A stretch of DNA of 64,000 nt from Rhizobium sp. Root1203 (GTDB lineage Bacteria; Pseudomonadota; Alphaproteobacteria; Rhizobiales; Rhizobiaceae), in contig NZ_LMCW01000067.1 in assembly GCF_001424945.1 (NCBI RefSeq), positions 62,001 to 126,000 of the forward strand, given 5' to 3'. The position numbers and the translations under genes are program-made. Below the pieces are notes generated by a model. It did not search any database. It saw only the letters and a list, made by a program, of their open reading frames with translations, and was not told the origin of the DNA. Of this stretch, positions 44,081 to 53,322 are shown piece after piece. Position 1 is the stretch's first letter. Each line of letters starts with the position of its first letter.

Positions 44081-46435
44081 TCAGTTATAGATGTTCCTGT
44101 TGGCGTCGCTTATGTCGCCGACGTTGATGTCGCCGAGCGTGCGGAACGTCAACTTGGCGCCGATGTTCCAATCGCTTGCGGTCTCGTCGCTAGTATCCCG
44201 CCTATCAGAGTAGGCGATCGTGAAGATCGTGCACTCGTCTTCATAGGTCAGTCCTATCGTCTGCCTGGTCACGGTTTTCTCGTTCAGATCGTACGCGACC
44301 CCGCCGAAGATCGACCAGTAGTCCTTGAATTTGACCGTTGCCCGGGCCTGGACTTCGTCGTTGTCCGAATCGAAGCCGTAGGCGGGCTGCGCGGAGACGT
44401 GCGTATAGAGAAGCTGACTCTGGAAAAGGTCGGTCTGGAATCCCGCGGTCAGATCGCCGCGGCGCAGCTCGAAGCTCTTCTCGTCCAGACGATAAGACGC
44501 GGCGAAAGCAAAGCCCTGAGGTGTTTCGACGCCGCCGAGGCCGACATAATCGGAGGTGGTGGTTTCGAGACCAGAGTCGGCGCCCACGTTGACGAGATCG
44601 TCCGTGTCAAAGGAGTTCTGTCCGGCAAGCTGATAGGACTGGCCGAAAATGCCGTGCAGTTTGTAACCGTTATCGAAAGTACCCGTATATTGGATACCGA
44701 CGTTGGCGCGTGTGCCGCCCTCGATGCGGTCGTAGCCGGAGAACTTGTCACGCTCGAACAGGCTGGTGGCGTCGAAGACGAAGCTTTGCGCATCTTCGTT
44801 GGGAAGGCGGCCGGCGAGCTGTTCATTCGGCCTGGCGTAAACCTGCACGATCGGTTCGAACAGATGCGTGCTGTTCGCTGTCGTGGCAAGGATCGGATAA
44901 CGCATCTCAAGACCGGCTGTCAGCATCGTGCGGGTCGCCGCATCGCTGTTGTCGTAGTTGCCGTCATAGGCAAACTCGCCGAACCTAGGCGGTGGCGTCA
45001 TGTTGAGTGCCAGCGCATCGCCACGGGCCGCAAGCAACGGAGTAATGAGCACACCCTCGGGCGTTACGAAGGTACGCTTCCAGGCAAGTTCTCCGGTCAG
45101 GCGAGACGTTTGCCCCTCCAGGCCGGGAAAGCGATTGTAGCCGGCGCTTTGGTAAAAATCTTCGTGCGACCGCGATAGATTCGTCAGATTCACGTCCGCG
45201 GAGAGTTCGCCGCCTGCAAGCGGCTGCGGCGCAACGTAGTGATAGTCCATCGCCGGATAGACGATCGGCTGTTGCTTTTCCGCCGTGTTGGTGGGATCGG
45301 CGTCCTGCACGTCGAAATAGAAGGATCGCAGATCGAAGTAGTTCCGCTTTCCGAGGCCGGTAAGATAAGCCTGATTGGTGTGCGTCGAACCGTTGAGACC
45401 CTTGAGATTGTAGGTATAAGCGAAATTGTTGTCGCTTTGCACCATGACGTCCCAACCGAACGTCCAGCGTGGATTGATCCGGAAATCCGCCTTGGACGAC
45501 ACGACGCCGCGGAAATCTTCCTGTGCATCGCTCGTGCCGGGACTAAACGTCCCTGGGCTCATCTGGTTGATGCCCGCTACCCGCAACGTGTGCGTTCCGT
45601 TTTCGAAACGTTGGCGAAATTCTGCGTCAACCAGGAAGCCCTGGGTGGTGTAGCCGGTTCCCGTAACCGTGGCGTCCATGCTGGGCGAAATGACGTAGTA
45701 ATAGGGAACCGATAGCCCGAAGCCCAGGTTCTGGGCTGTGACGAAGCTTGGAAACAGGAAGCCGGATTTCCGCTTCACCGTGTTGTCGGGTACTTCCAGC
45801 CACGGCACATAGGCGATCGGGTGGCCGAGGAGCTCCAAGCGCGCCGTCTCGAGACGAATCGTGTGCTTCTCACCATTTTGAATGACGCGTTCGGCCTTCA
45901 CCTGCCAGAAAGGCGGTTTCTGCGGATTTTCCGCGCAAGGCAGACAGGCGGTGTAGACGCCCCGGTTCAGGATCATCTCTGTGCCGCCGACACGTTCCCC
46001 GCTTTCGGCGACGATTCGCGTGTTGTCAGCTGTCTCGATTCGCAGGGAATTGACGAAGCCGTTCGCGAAGTCGTCTGTCACATCCAGCTTGTCGGCATAC
46101 ATGCGGTTGCCGTCGGGGCTGATGAGCTCGACGTTACCAAGCGCCATAAGCCGGCCGGTCTTCTGGTTGTATTCGACGCGCTGCGAAACCATTTTGTAGC
46201 CGGCGTAATTGATCTGTACGCCGCCGACAGCAGAAACCACTTCTGCATCTTTGTTATAGATGAGCTCATTTGCCGAAAGAAGCATCTTTGCTTCCGCCGG
46301 AACATTGGGCTTCATGCCTTGTAAAGCGTCCTGTGCAATGGCAGCGGGAATGCCGATTGAATAGCTGCACAGGGCTACGCCTGCGAACAGGGCAACCAAT
46401 TGCTTACCAAAAATCTTGCGGTTGCCTGCCGCCAC
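44081..46435 (-). CDS. lptD: LPS assembly outer-membrane protein LptD
   Basis: The outer-membrane beta-barrel that inserts LPS into the outer leaflet. The 784-residue protein has a signal peptide (about 1-35, ending AAIAQ), an OstA/LptA-like domain (LLSANELIYNKDAEVVSAVGGVQI...) and a large C-terminal barrel (SVPYYYVISPSMDATVTG, SGYDRIEGGTRANVGIQY). The start is GTG 46435, sharing TAGTG with the lptG stop and preceded by GGAGGAT; the frame is open beyond but overlaps lptG. Confidence 0.94.
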   Translation of the reverse strand: MAAGNRKIFGKQLVALFAGVALCSYSIGIPAAIAQDALQGMKPNVPAEAKMLLSANELIYNKDAEVVSAVGGVQINYAGYKMVSQRVEYNQKTGRLMALGNVELISPDGNRMYADKLDVTDDFANGFVNSLRIETADNTRIVAESGERVGGTEMILNRGVYTACLPCAENPQKPPFWQVKAERVIQNGEKHTIRLETARLELLGHPIAYVPWLEVPDNTVKRKSGFLFPSFVTAQNLGFGLSVPYYYVISPSMDATVTGTGYTTQGFLVDAEFRQRFENGTHTLRVAGINQMSPGTFSPGTSDAQEDFRGVVSSKADFRINPRWTFGWDVMVQSDNNFAYTYNLKGLNGSTHTNQAYLTGLGKRNYFDLRSFYFDVQDADPTNTAEKQQPIVYPAMDYHYVAPQPLAGGELSADVNLTNLSRSHEDFYQSAGYNRFPGLEGQTSRLTGELAWKRTFVTPEGVLITPLLAARGDALALNMTPPPRFGEFAYDGNYDNSDAATRTMLTAGLEMRYPILATTANSTHLFEPIVQVYARPNEQLAGRLPNEDAQSFVFDATSLFERDKFSGYDRIEGGTRANVGIQYTGTFDNGYKLHGIFGQSYQLAGQNSFDTDDLVNVGADSGLETTTSDYVGLGGVETPQGFAFAASYRLDEKSFELRRGDLTAGFQTDLFQSQLLYTHVSAQPAYGFDSDNDEVQARATVKFKDYWSIFGGVAYDLNEKTVTRQTIGLTYEDECTIFTIAYSDRRDTSDETASDWNIGAKLTFRTLGDINVGDISDANRNIYN

Positions 46436-47523
46436 TAGCCATCCTCCTGATGAAGCAGAATTGTTGCACCCAAAGCCAAGGCGACGGTGACCGGAATCCA
46501 TGTCGCCACGAAAGGCGGGACAACCCCACTGCTTCCGAATGCTTTTACAAGCACGGTGATCACATAAAGCACGAAGCCCGAAAGGATTCCACCCAGAATC
46601 ACGGACCTCGATTGGTTGAACCGGCTAAATTTTAGGGACACTGTTGCAGCAATGAGAGTCATTGCCACCAACAACAGTGGTTGCGACAATAATGAGTGAA
46701 ATTGAGTCTCCAGGGCCTTGGTTGGAATCCCGAAGGATTTTGCGGCCTCGATACGACCCGAGAGATTAAAAAATGCAATAGTTTCAGGGGCTGTAAGCCG
46801 CTGCTGGACGAAATCCTGTTTCAAATTGGTGCGGACTCGCACCTCATCCTTGCGCTCGGCGATCTCACCCGGGCGACGCTCGACGACGTTGTTAAGGAGC
46901 CAGTAACCATCCTTCAATTTTGCCGTGCCTGCATCCTGTCTCAGAACGATATGCCCGGTCGAATCAAAATGTATCAGCACGGCATCGACAAGCAGCGTGC
47001 CATCCTCGAGAATGCTGTGCGCACCGATGATAACGTCGTCCTCGCCGCTGATTTGTCGGATCCAGGGAACCTCAGGTGCGCTGCTGGACGAACCGCCGTC
47101 TCCGCGCCAGTTGCTCTCCACGAGTGCGGCCTGCCGCTGCCCCCATGCCGCGAGCGGATTGAGCACTGTCATCACACCAATCCCGAGCAGGAAGGCGCCC
47201 GCGACGAACGGCGACATGAACTGCCAGACCGAAATTCCGGCTGCGCGCGTAACGACAAGCTCGTACTTCCGATTGAGGCCGATCAGCACAGTCATGCCGA
47301 CGAAAAGCGTGATGAAGGGCACGGTCTGCTGCAGAATAAGGGGCAGGCGCGCGGCCGTCATCAGCAATCCGCCTGTGACCGTATACCCGGGCAGATTCCC
47401 CATGCGGCTTGCCGTCTCGCTGAAATCGACCAGGTACACGATCGCGATGACACCGAGAAAGAACCAGATCGTTGTCGACAGGTAACGGCGGAAGAAGTAG
47501 CGCCCGAGCGTCCCGAAAATCAT
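46435..47523 (-). CDS. lptG: LPS export ABC permease LptG
   Basis: Inner-membrane permease of LptB2FG, which extracts LPS from the inner membrane. The 362-residue protein has six helices flanking a periplasmic beta-jellyroll, with LGRYFFRRYLSTTIWFFLGV at the start. Its start overlaps the lptF stop (ATGA) and its stop overlaps the lptD start. The ATPase LptB is not in the window. Confidence 0.94.
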   Translation of the reverse strand: MIFGTLGRYFFRRYLSTTIWFFLGVIAIVYLVDFSETASRMGNLPGYTVTGGLLMTAARLPLILQQTVPFITLFVGMTVLIGLNRKYELVVTRAAGISVWQFMSPFVAGAFLLGIGVMTVLNPLAAWGQRQAALVESNWRGDGGSSSSAPEVPWIRQISGEDDVIIGAHSILEDGTLLVDAVLIHFDSTGHIVLRQDAGTAKLKDGYWLLNNVVERRPGEIAERKDEVRVRTNLKQDFVQQRLTAPETIAFFNLSGRIEAAKSFGIPTKALETQFHSLLSQPLLLVAMTLIAATVSLKFSRFNQSRSVILGGILSGFVLYVITVLVKAFGSSGVVPPFVATWIPVTVALALGATILLHQEDG

Positions 47524-48698
47524 GCGCCGCCTCCTGTTGACGGCCCCGTGGAACGGTGGCGTCGCTGCTGGAACTTGCGCCAGCCGGTCGCAATCCGGTC
47601 GAACAGCATGCCAAACAGCGACAGTCGCTTGTGAAGCGCGAGAGACAGGATGGCGATCAGGCTGACGACAACCGGGATGGCATAGAGTACGCCGATGAAC
47701 ATCGGTTCCGTGTCGATTTGGTTGGCCGCATAGAACGTCGCCCAGCGGATCGTAAAGGCCAGCACCAGGGCGGAGACCATCGGATGAAGCCGCGCTTCGC
47801 GATGCGAGCGCGCGTCGCCGGCGATGGCGAGCGATATCAATGCGAATACCATCGGCAAAAGCCAGTCGGTCAAACGACGATGCAATTCCGCGCGATAGCT
47901 TTCCGGGCGGGAGATGTAGTCCTTATCGGTCGGATCGGGGTTCAGAAGGAACGGCAATTCGCGGTCGGACGCGCGCAGTGTTGTTTGGCCGCGGTTCTGC
48001 GTGAGGTCGGAAAGATCGAAGGAATAGGAATCGAACCGAATGACGGAAACATCGCCAGCCGGCGTTTTGCGGTGAACCTCCCCATCGTGCATGATGAGCG
48101 AAGTGCCCTTGCCGTCGACAGCGCCTTCGCGGGCATAATAGATGAGATCGAACGCAGGATCGCGCTCGTCGACGACGAACAGGCCCTTGAGGACGCGCCC
48201 GGCGAGCCTTTCCGATATCTGAACGTAGAGGCCGGTATCGATCCGGCGGAAATTCTTCTCTTCGATAACGGTAGACAGCAGGTCGGCATAGGCGGCTGCG
48301 ATCATCTGGCGTGCGCCGGTCTTCGCCTTTGGCTCGACAACGTTGTCCACAAGGAAGGAGAAGACGCTGATGACCGCTGCAAGAATGAGAATCGGACGGA
48401 GGATGATGCTGCGCCGGGCCCCGGCGGCGTCGATGACAGCAAGCTCCGAATCGTTGTTCATCGTCGTAAGCGTCTGCGTTACGCCGATAACCAGCGCAAA
48501 CGGCAGGACGACCGGGATGATGGACGGCAGGATCAGCGTCGCGAGCTTCGCAAACGAGCCGATCGACTGGCCGCTATCAGTGACCAGATTGATACGCTGC
48601 AGCACCTGCGTCGTCCAAATGATCGCAAGGACAGGCAATAGGGCGACGAGAAACATCTGGCCGACGCGCCGCAATATGTATGTTTCAAGCAGTTTCAT
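47520..48698 (-). CDS. lptF: LPS export ABC permease LptF
   Basis: Partner permease to LptG. 392 residues from ATG 48698 (MKLLETYILRRVGQMFLVAL), with the YjgP/YjgQ fold and the segment VIDAAGARRSIILRP. An open extension to 48803 has no family sequence. First gene of the six-gene envelope operon. Confidence 0.94.
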   Translation of the reverse strand: MKLLETYILRRVGQMFLVALLPVLAIIWTTQVLQRINLVTDSGQSIGSFAKLATLILPSIIPVVLPFALVIGVTQTLTTMNNDSELAVIDAAGARRSIILRPILILAAVISVFSFLVDNVVEPKAKTGARQMIAAAYADLLSTVIEEKNFRRIDTGLYVQISERLAGRVLKGLFVVDERDPAFDLIYYAREGAVDGKGTSLIMHDGEVHRKTPAGDVSVIRFDSYSFDLSDLTQNRGQTTLRASDRELPFLLNPDPTDKDYISRPESYRAELHRRLTDWLLPMVFALISLAIAGDARSHREARLHPMVSALVLAFTIRWATFYAANQIDTEPMFIGVLYAIPVVVSLIAILSLALHKRLSLFGMLFDRIATGWRKFQQRRHRSTGPSTGGGA

Positions 48699-48795
48699 GC
48701 ACGCCCTTGAACGCTCTTTGCAAACCCTTGCCGCTGCGCAGCGAAAATCATCTACGCTCTTTGCTTTCCTTTTGCGACAAGCCGTCGTCAAAAAT

Positions 48796-49593
48796 TCATT
48801 CAATTTTCAGTTTTTTTTCCCGCTGTGGCGAATCGGCTAGTGCGAGCAATCCCGCGAAAACAACAAGTGACGAAAGCCAGCCGAGGACCACGTCCGAAAG
48901 ATAGTGGGCGCCAAACGCAACGCGCAGTGCCGGCGCCAGCAACGAAATCGTCGCCAGGGGAGGCAAGAGCGCCGACCGTAAAGGCTGGGGTACAAGGAGG
49001 ACAAGGCAGAACAGCCAGCCGGCACCCGCCGCCTCGCCAGACACGAAGGAGCAATTCGACAGGCATTTTCCTGCCATGGACCCAGCCTGCACGAAATCGA
49101 AATGGCCACCGAAATCGAGTGTTTCCGATGGCCGAGGTCGACCCCAGTAGCTCTTGAGAATCGAATTCACCAGGACAATTGGGCCGATGACAAGTGAGGC
49201 GAGCGCGACTTTCAGTGCGCGGGCGCGTTCAGCATTGAACGTTGCGCCGTGGTGTCCGTAGCAATCCAGCAGCTTCCACAGCAAGACAACGGCGACCACA
49301 GAGGGCAGTCGAAGGAACAGCGTCCGAAGCAGCTGAAAAAATGGATCTTGCCGGTAGGGGAAATGGCCACAGTTTTCCCCGATCGCTGGGGCAGTGCTAC
49401 AGGCTTCGCGCACGAAAAAATGCGCGGAGACGTAAGGGTCGATCTGCGGAAAGGTATTGAATAGTGCGAGCGATACACCCCAGAGTCCCAGAAGGACCCA
49501 GAAGGCATCCCACGCGGCACGCCGCCGCCGCAGGAACACCCGCGGTCCTGTTGCTTTCAATGTTGAGATCAATGTCGATTCGTGTCCTGTCAT
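48796..49593 (-). CDS. PAP2-superfamily phosphatase
   Basis: A 265-residue membrane phosphatase with about six helices. The phosphatase motifs are K147-x6-R154-P155, SGE at 185-187 (in CSFVSGEAA, where many members have SGH) and R224-x5-H230-x3-D234. Such proteins remove phosphate from lipids, including lipid A (LpxE/LpxF), undecaprenyl diphosphate or phosphatidylglycerol phosphate. It lies about 100 bp upstream of lptF on the same strand, which makes a lipid A or LPS-related substrate attractive but unproven. The start is uncertain, with no clear ribosome site. Confidence 0.82.
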   Translation of the reverse strand: MTGHESTLISTLKATGPRVFLRRRRAAWDAFWVLLGLWGVSLALFNTFPQIDPYVSAHFFVREACSTAPAIGENCGHFPYRQDPFFQLLRTLFLRLPSVVAVVLLWKLLDCYGHHGATFNAERARALKVALASLVIGPIVLVNSILKSYWGRPRPSETLDFGGHFDFVQAGSMAGKCLSNCSFVSGEAAGAGWLFCLVLLVPQPLRSALLPPLATISLLAPALRVAFGAHYLSDVVLGWLSSLVVFAGLLALADSPQREKKLKIE

Positions 49594-49743
49594 TGCGGAG
49601 CGATCGATAGCTGCGGCGGATGACAGCCCGTTGACGTGATTTCCGCGCAATGGCGAACGGAACGCCCGACGCAGACTTGTTTTCGAGGGTGAAAACCGAA
49701 ATGATCAGGGTAGAGGGCTCTCAAGAAACCCACTGGAGAAGAC

Positions 49744-51243
49744 ATGTCTGTCAAGTTCGATATATCGTTTGAGAAATCTGCCGAGATTGCCGGTGGTTGC
49801 GCAGTTCTGCTGAAGACGAAGGACGCGGATTCGTCCGCTGGCGCGCAGGCCGCGGATCCATCCGGCGTGGTGGCAAAGGCCGCCAAGATTGCCGGATTTA
49901 CCGCCAAGCTTGCGTCTGCTCTCGATATCGTTGCGCCTGAAGGCTCGTCCGCCGAGCGCATTTTCGTCATCGGTCTCGGCAAGGCCGAAGAGCTGGCATC
50001 GCATGATTGGCTGAAACTGGGCGGAGCAGCCGCTTCAAAGATCAAGAACACGACCTTGGCAACGATATTCCTGGATGCGCCAGGTGCCAGGGTCGGCGCC
50101 AGCGAGGTCGCGGACTTTGCGCTGGGCATGCTGCTGCGTGCCTACAGCTTCGATACCTATAAGACGAAGAAGAACGAGGACGATGGCAACGGCAAGAGCC
50201 GGAATGGAGCCGTCAAGGTGACCATCGTCACGGCCAACGCAAGTGAGGCTGCAAAAGCCTTCAAGATCTCGAAAGCCGTGGCTGACGGCGTCAATCTTGC
50301 CCGGGATCTCGTCAACGAGCCTCCGAACGTCCTCGGTCCGGTCGAGTTCGCCGCGAAAGCCAAGGAGCTCGAGAAGCTCGGCGTCGACGTGGAAATCCTG
50401 ACCGAAACGGAGATGAAGAAGCTCGGCATGGGCGCGCTGCTGGGCGTGGCGCAGGGGTCCGTACGTCCGCCGCGTCTTGCGGTCATGCAGTGGAAGGGCG
50501 GCAAGAGCGGACAGAGCCCTGTCGCCTTCATCGGCAAGGGCGTCGTCTTCGATACCGGAGGCATCTCCATCAAGCCGGCGGCGGGTATGGAAGAGATGAA
50601 AGGCGACATGGGCGGTGCTGCAACAGTCACCGGCCTCATGCACGTGCTTGCCGCGCGCAAGGCGGCAGTCAACGCGGTCGGCATCATCGGCCTTGTCGAG
50701 AACATGCCTGATGGCAACGCCCAGCGTCCCGGCGATATTGTCACCTCGATGTCCGGCCAGACGATCGAGATCATCAACACCGATGCCGAAGGTCGCCTGG
50801 TCCTCTGTGACGCCCTCTGGTATTGCAATGACCGCTTCAAGCCGAAATTCATGATCGACCTTGCAACACTGACCGGCGCGATCTTGGTTGCCCTCGGCAA
50901 TCTGCATGCCGGGTTGTTTTCAAATGACGATCAGCTTTCCGAACAATTGACAGCGGCGGGCCTTGAGACCCGCGAGAAGCTCTGGCGAATGCCGCTCGGC
51001 AAGGAATACGACAAGATGATCGACAGCAAGTTCGCCGACATGAAGAACACCGGCGGCCGCCACGCGGGCTCGATCACCGCTGCACATTTTCTCAAGCGAT
51101 TCGTACAGGAAACGCCTTGGGCTCACCTCGATATCGCCGGGACTGCGATGGGCTCCCCATTGGACGAAATCAACCAGTCGTGGGGATCCGGCTTCGGCGT
51201 ACGTCTGCTCGATCAGTTCGTCCGCACCAACTACGAATCATGA
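49744..51243 (+). CDS. pepA: Leucyl aminopeptidase
   Basis: A 499-residue cytosolic M17 dizinc aminopeptidase. K265 and D270 (GKGVVFDTGG) and NTDAEGRL (345-352) are the metal and catalytic signatures. PepA also binds DNA in some bacteria. Its stop overlaps the holC start (ATGA), a conserved pepA-holC pairing. Divergent from the PAP2 gene across about 150 bp. Confidence 0.97.
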   Translation: MSVKFDISFEKSAEIAGGCAVLLKTKDADSSAGAQAADPSGVVAKAAKIAGFTAKLASALDIVAPEGSSAERIFVIGLGKAEELASHDWLKLGGAAASKIKNTTLATIFLDAPGARVGASEVADFALGMLLRAYSFDTYKTKKNEDDGNGKSRNGAVKVTIVTANASEAAKAFKISKAVADGVNLARDLVNEPPNVLGPVEFAAKAKELEKLGVDVEILTETEMKKLGMGALLGVAQGSVRPPRLAVMQWKGGKSGQSPVAFIGKGVVFDTGGISIKPAAGMEEMKGDMGGAATVTGLMHVLAARKAAVNAVGIIGLVENMPDGNAQRPGDIVTSMSGQTIEIINTDAEGRLVLCDALWYCNDRFKPKFMIDLATLTGAILVALGNLHAGLFSNDDQLSEQLTAAGLETREKLWRMPLGKEYDKMIDSKFADMKNTGGRHAGSITAAHFLKRFVQETPWAHLDIAGTAMGSPLDEINQSWGSGFGVRLLDQFVRTNYES

Positions 51244-51689
51244 CGGAAGTCCTGTTTTACCATCTGACGGAATCCAAATTGGAGGATGCGCTTCCGCCGC
51301 TGCTCGACAAAAGCGTCGAGCGCGGTTGGCGCGTCTGCGTGCAGATGAAGGATGCCGCCCGCCGCGAACTGCTGGACCAGCATCTATGGACATTTCGCGA
51401 GGACAGCTTCCTGCCGCACGGCACGGATGAAAGCGACTTCGCCGCAAGCCAGCCGGTGCTCCTGACGATCTCGGACGATAACGCCAATGCCGCGACGGTG
51501 CGCTTTGTCGTCGACGGCGCCGAGCCGCCGCCGGTCGATACCTATGAGCGCGTCGTCTTCATGTTCGACGGCTATGACCAGGAGCAACTGGAAGGCGCCC
51601 GAGCGCAGTGGAAAAAGCTGAGAGGGGAGGCGCACTCCCTCACATACTGGCAGCAGACGCCCGAAGGGCGGTGGGAAAAGAAGGCCTGA
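51240..51689 (+). CDS. holC: DNA polymerase III chi subunit
   Basis: Links the clamp loader to single-strand-binding protein. The 149-residue protein starts MTEVLFYHLTESKLEDALPPLLDKSVERGWR and contains HGTDESDFAASQPVLLT, both typical of HolC. ATG 51240 lies inside the pepA stop, implying coupled translation. Confidence 0.93.
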   Translation: MTEVLFYHLTESKLEDALPPLLDKSVERGWRVCVQMKDAARRELLDQHLWTFREDSFLPHGTDESDFAASQPVLLTISDDNANAATVRFVVDGAEPPPVDTYERVVFMFDGYDQEQLEGARAQWKKLRGEAHSLTYWQQTPEGRWEKKA

Positions 51690-51694
51690 GCTGA

Positions 51695-52240
51695 TTAGGT
51701 CAGGCCGCAGTCCCTGACGACCTTGTCGATAAAGTCCCGCTTTGCTTGCGTGTATTCAGCACGGCTTTCGGCATGCTCGCCAGCCAATCCGACTTTCAGC
51801 TGCTCGTATGCGCGGGCAAGTCTGGCGTCCCCACGGAGTGCGTCGCGAAACGCGATCATCCGGTTCCAGTTGTGGCCGCGATATTCCACCACATGAACCA
51901 GATGGGTTCGGGTCTCGCCCTTGATGCCGCGGCCGAAAATATGGTCGTCGGGAACGATATCGCTGCCGGCGTAGTCGTAGCCGATGCTTTCCATTGCTCC
52001 GATACAGGCCAGGCCATCTGCGAAATGCTTCACGCCGACCAATATGTCGATGATCGGTTTTGCCTTGATCCTCGAAATAGCAGTGCTGCCGACGTGCTGT
52101 ATGTCAATCGCCATGTCACCGAGCGCCTGCCGGATCGCTTCCGCTTCAGCTTCATAGGCGTCGTGCCATAGGACGTTTGGCTCGGCGAGCGAAACCGTTT
52201 GATTCTTCAAGCCCAGTCCATAGGACGCATCGTCGCGCAT
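51695..52240 (-). CDS. GrpB-family nucleotidyltransferase-like protein
   Basis: A 181-residue protein of the GrpB/UPF0157 family, nucleotidyltransferase fold. IQHVGSTAISRIKAKPIIDILVGV carries the family GSTA and the D-x-D-like acidic region. ATG 52240 follows GAGG. Some members fused to CoaE or acting on dephospho-CoA are known, but the biochemical role here is open. Convergent with holC. Confidence 0.85.
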   Translation of the reverse strand: MRDDASYGLGLKNQTVSLAEPNVLWHDAYEAEAEAIRQALGDMAIDIQHVGSTAISRIKAKPIIDILVGVKHFADGLACIGAMESIGYDYAGSDIVPDDHIFGRGIKGETRTHLVHVVEYRGHNWNRMIAFRDALRGDARLARAYEQLKVGLAGEHAESRAEYTQAKRDFIDKVVRDCGLT

Positions 52241-52300
52241 GCCAAACCTCGCGAAAACCCATGAGCGCTTCACAGTATCATGAGGTTCGGCATCGCGAAA

Positions 52301-53227
52301 TCAATCGTAGAACGCGTCGACGAACTTGCGCTTGCCGAGCATGAAGGCATCGGCGACATGGCGCAGCGGGGCAAGATCGACATCGGATTTGCCTGCCTTG
52401 ACGATTTCGGCGAAGCGGCTGTAGAGCGCCGGGTATTCAGCCTCGGGTGCCGAGAATGTCAGTTCGCCGTTGACCGATAGCTTCGAACCGCCTTCGGCTA
52501 GAATCATTTGCCCCGCCGCCGTCTCGGCAACGATGTCCCAGCTTTGCTTTCCCGTCTGGCGCCAATCGAATTCGGCATGGACAGGCACATTGTCGGCGTT
52601 CTTGAAATGCAGGTCCGCTGCGATCGGCGCGTCGCGGTTCTCGGGGAATTCCAACGTCGCGCGGGTCAGGAAGATCGCCTTGGGAAGGATGTGCGTGACG
52701 ATCGAGAGCGCGTTGATGCCCGGATCGAAGACACCAAGGCCACCGGCCTGCCAGATCCAGTCCTGGTTCGGATGCCAATGACGGACGTCTTCCTTCCAGA
52801 TCACATGAACGCTCTGGAAGCTCGTGGAGGCGAGGAACGACTTGGCAGCTTCGACGGCGGCGGCATAGCGTGAATGCCAGCTCGCAAAAAGCGAAACGCC
52901 CTTGCTCGCGGCAAGGCTTTCAAGGTCGGCGACCTCGCTCAGCGTCGCGCCGGGAGGCTTTTCCAGGAAAACGTGCTTGCCCGCCGAGAGTGCCTTGTGA
53001 GCAGCCTCGTAGCGATATTGCGGCGGCATGCAGAGGGAGACGGCATCGATCGCGGGGATTGCTTCCAGCATTGCTTCGATGGTCGTGAAACTCTGGATAC
53101 CCTCGACGGTGCCATGACGGCTTGCCGTCGCGATCAGATTGAAATCCGGGTTCTTGGCGACGGAGGGAAGGTGCTGGTCGCGGACAATCTTGCCGACGCC
53201 AACAATGGCGAGGTTGATGGGTGACAT
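52301..53227 (-). CDS. galD: Gfo/Idh/MocA oxidoreductase, probable D-galactose/L-arabinose 1-dehydrogenase
   Basis: A 308-residue enzyme with a Rossmann GVGKI (10-14) and EKPPG (89-93), the lysine of which is catalytic in the family. VSLCMPPQYRYEAA, SWHSRYAAAVE, VIWKEDVRHWHPNQDWIWQAGGLGVFDPGINALSIVTHILP closely resemble sugar 1-dehydrogenases of the Azospirillum arabinose / Sinorhizobium GalD type, which oxidise the sugar to its lactone. No other galactonate-pathway gene is adjacent. The symbol is an inference from similarity. Confidence 0.78.
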   Translation of the reverse strand: MSPINLAIVGVGKIVRDQHLPSVAKNPDFNLIATASRHGTVEGIQSFTTIEAMLEAIPAIDAVSLCMPPQYRYEAAHKALSAGKHVFLEKPPGATLSEVADLESLAASKGVSLFASWHSRYAAAVEAAKSFLASTSFQSVHVIWKEDVRHWHPNQDWIWQAGGLGVFDPGINALSIVTHILPKAIFLTRATLEFPENRDAPIAADLHFKNADNVPVHAEFDWRQTGKQSWDIVAETAAGQMILAEGGSKLSVNGELTFSAPEAEYPALYSRFAEIVKAGKSDVDLAPLRHVADAFMLGKRKFVDAFYD

Positions 53228-53297
53228 GCTGGTAGCTCGCGTTCGGTGTTTCGCTCAAAAGTATGATTTATTTTTAATCCGTTTTATCAGAAAGAAG

Positions 53298-53315
53298 CCG
53301 GCGGGCAAGCGCCGG
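53298..53315 (-). terminator. Terminator-like hairpin after the deacetylase gene
   Basis: CCGGCG and CGCCGG pair around a six-base loop. On the minus strand the stem is followed by CTTCTTTCT. It lies 8 bp past the deacetylase stop. The stem is short, so confidence is moderate. Confidence 0.5.
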
Positions 53316-53322
53316 TTGTCGA

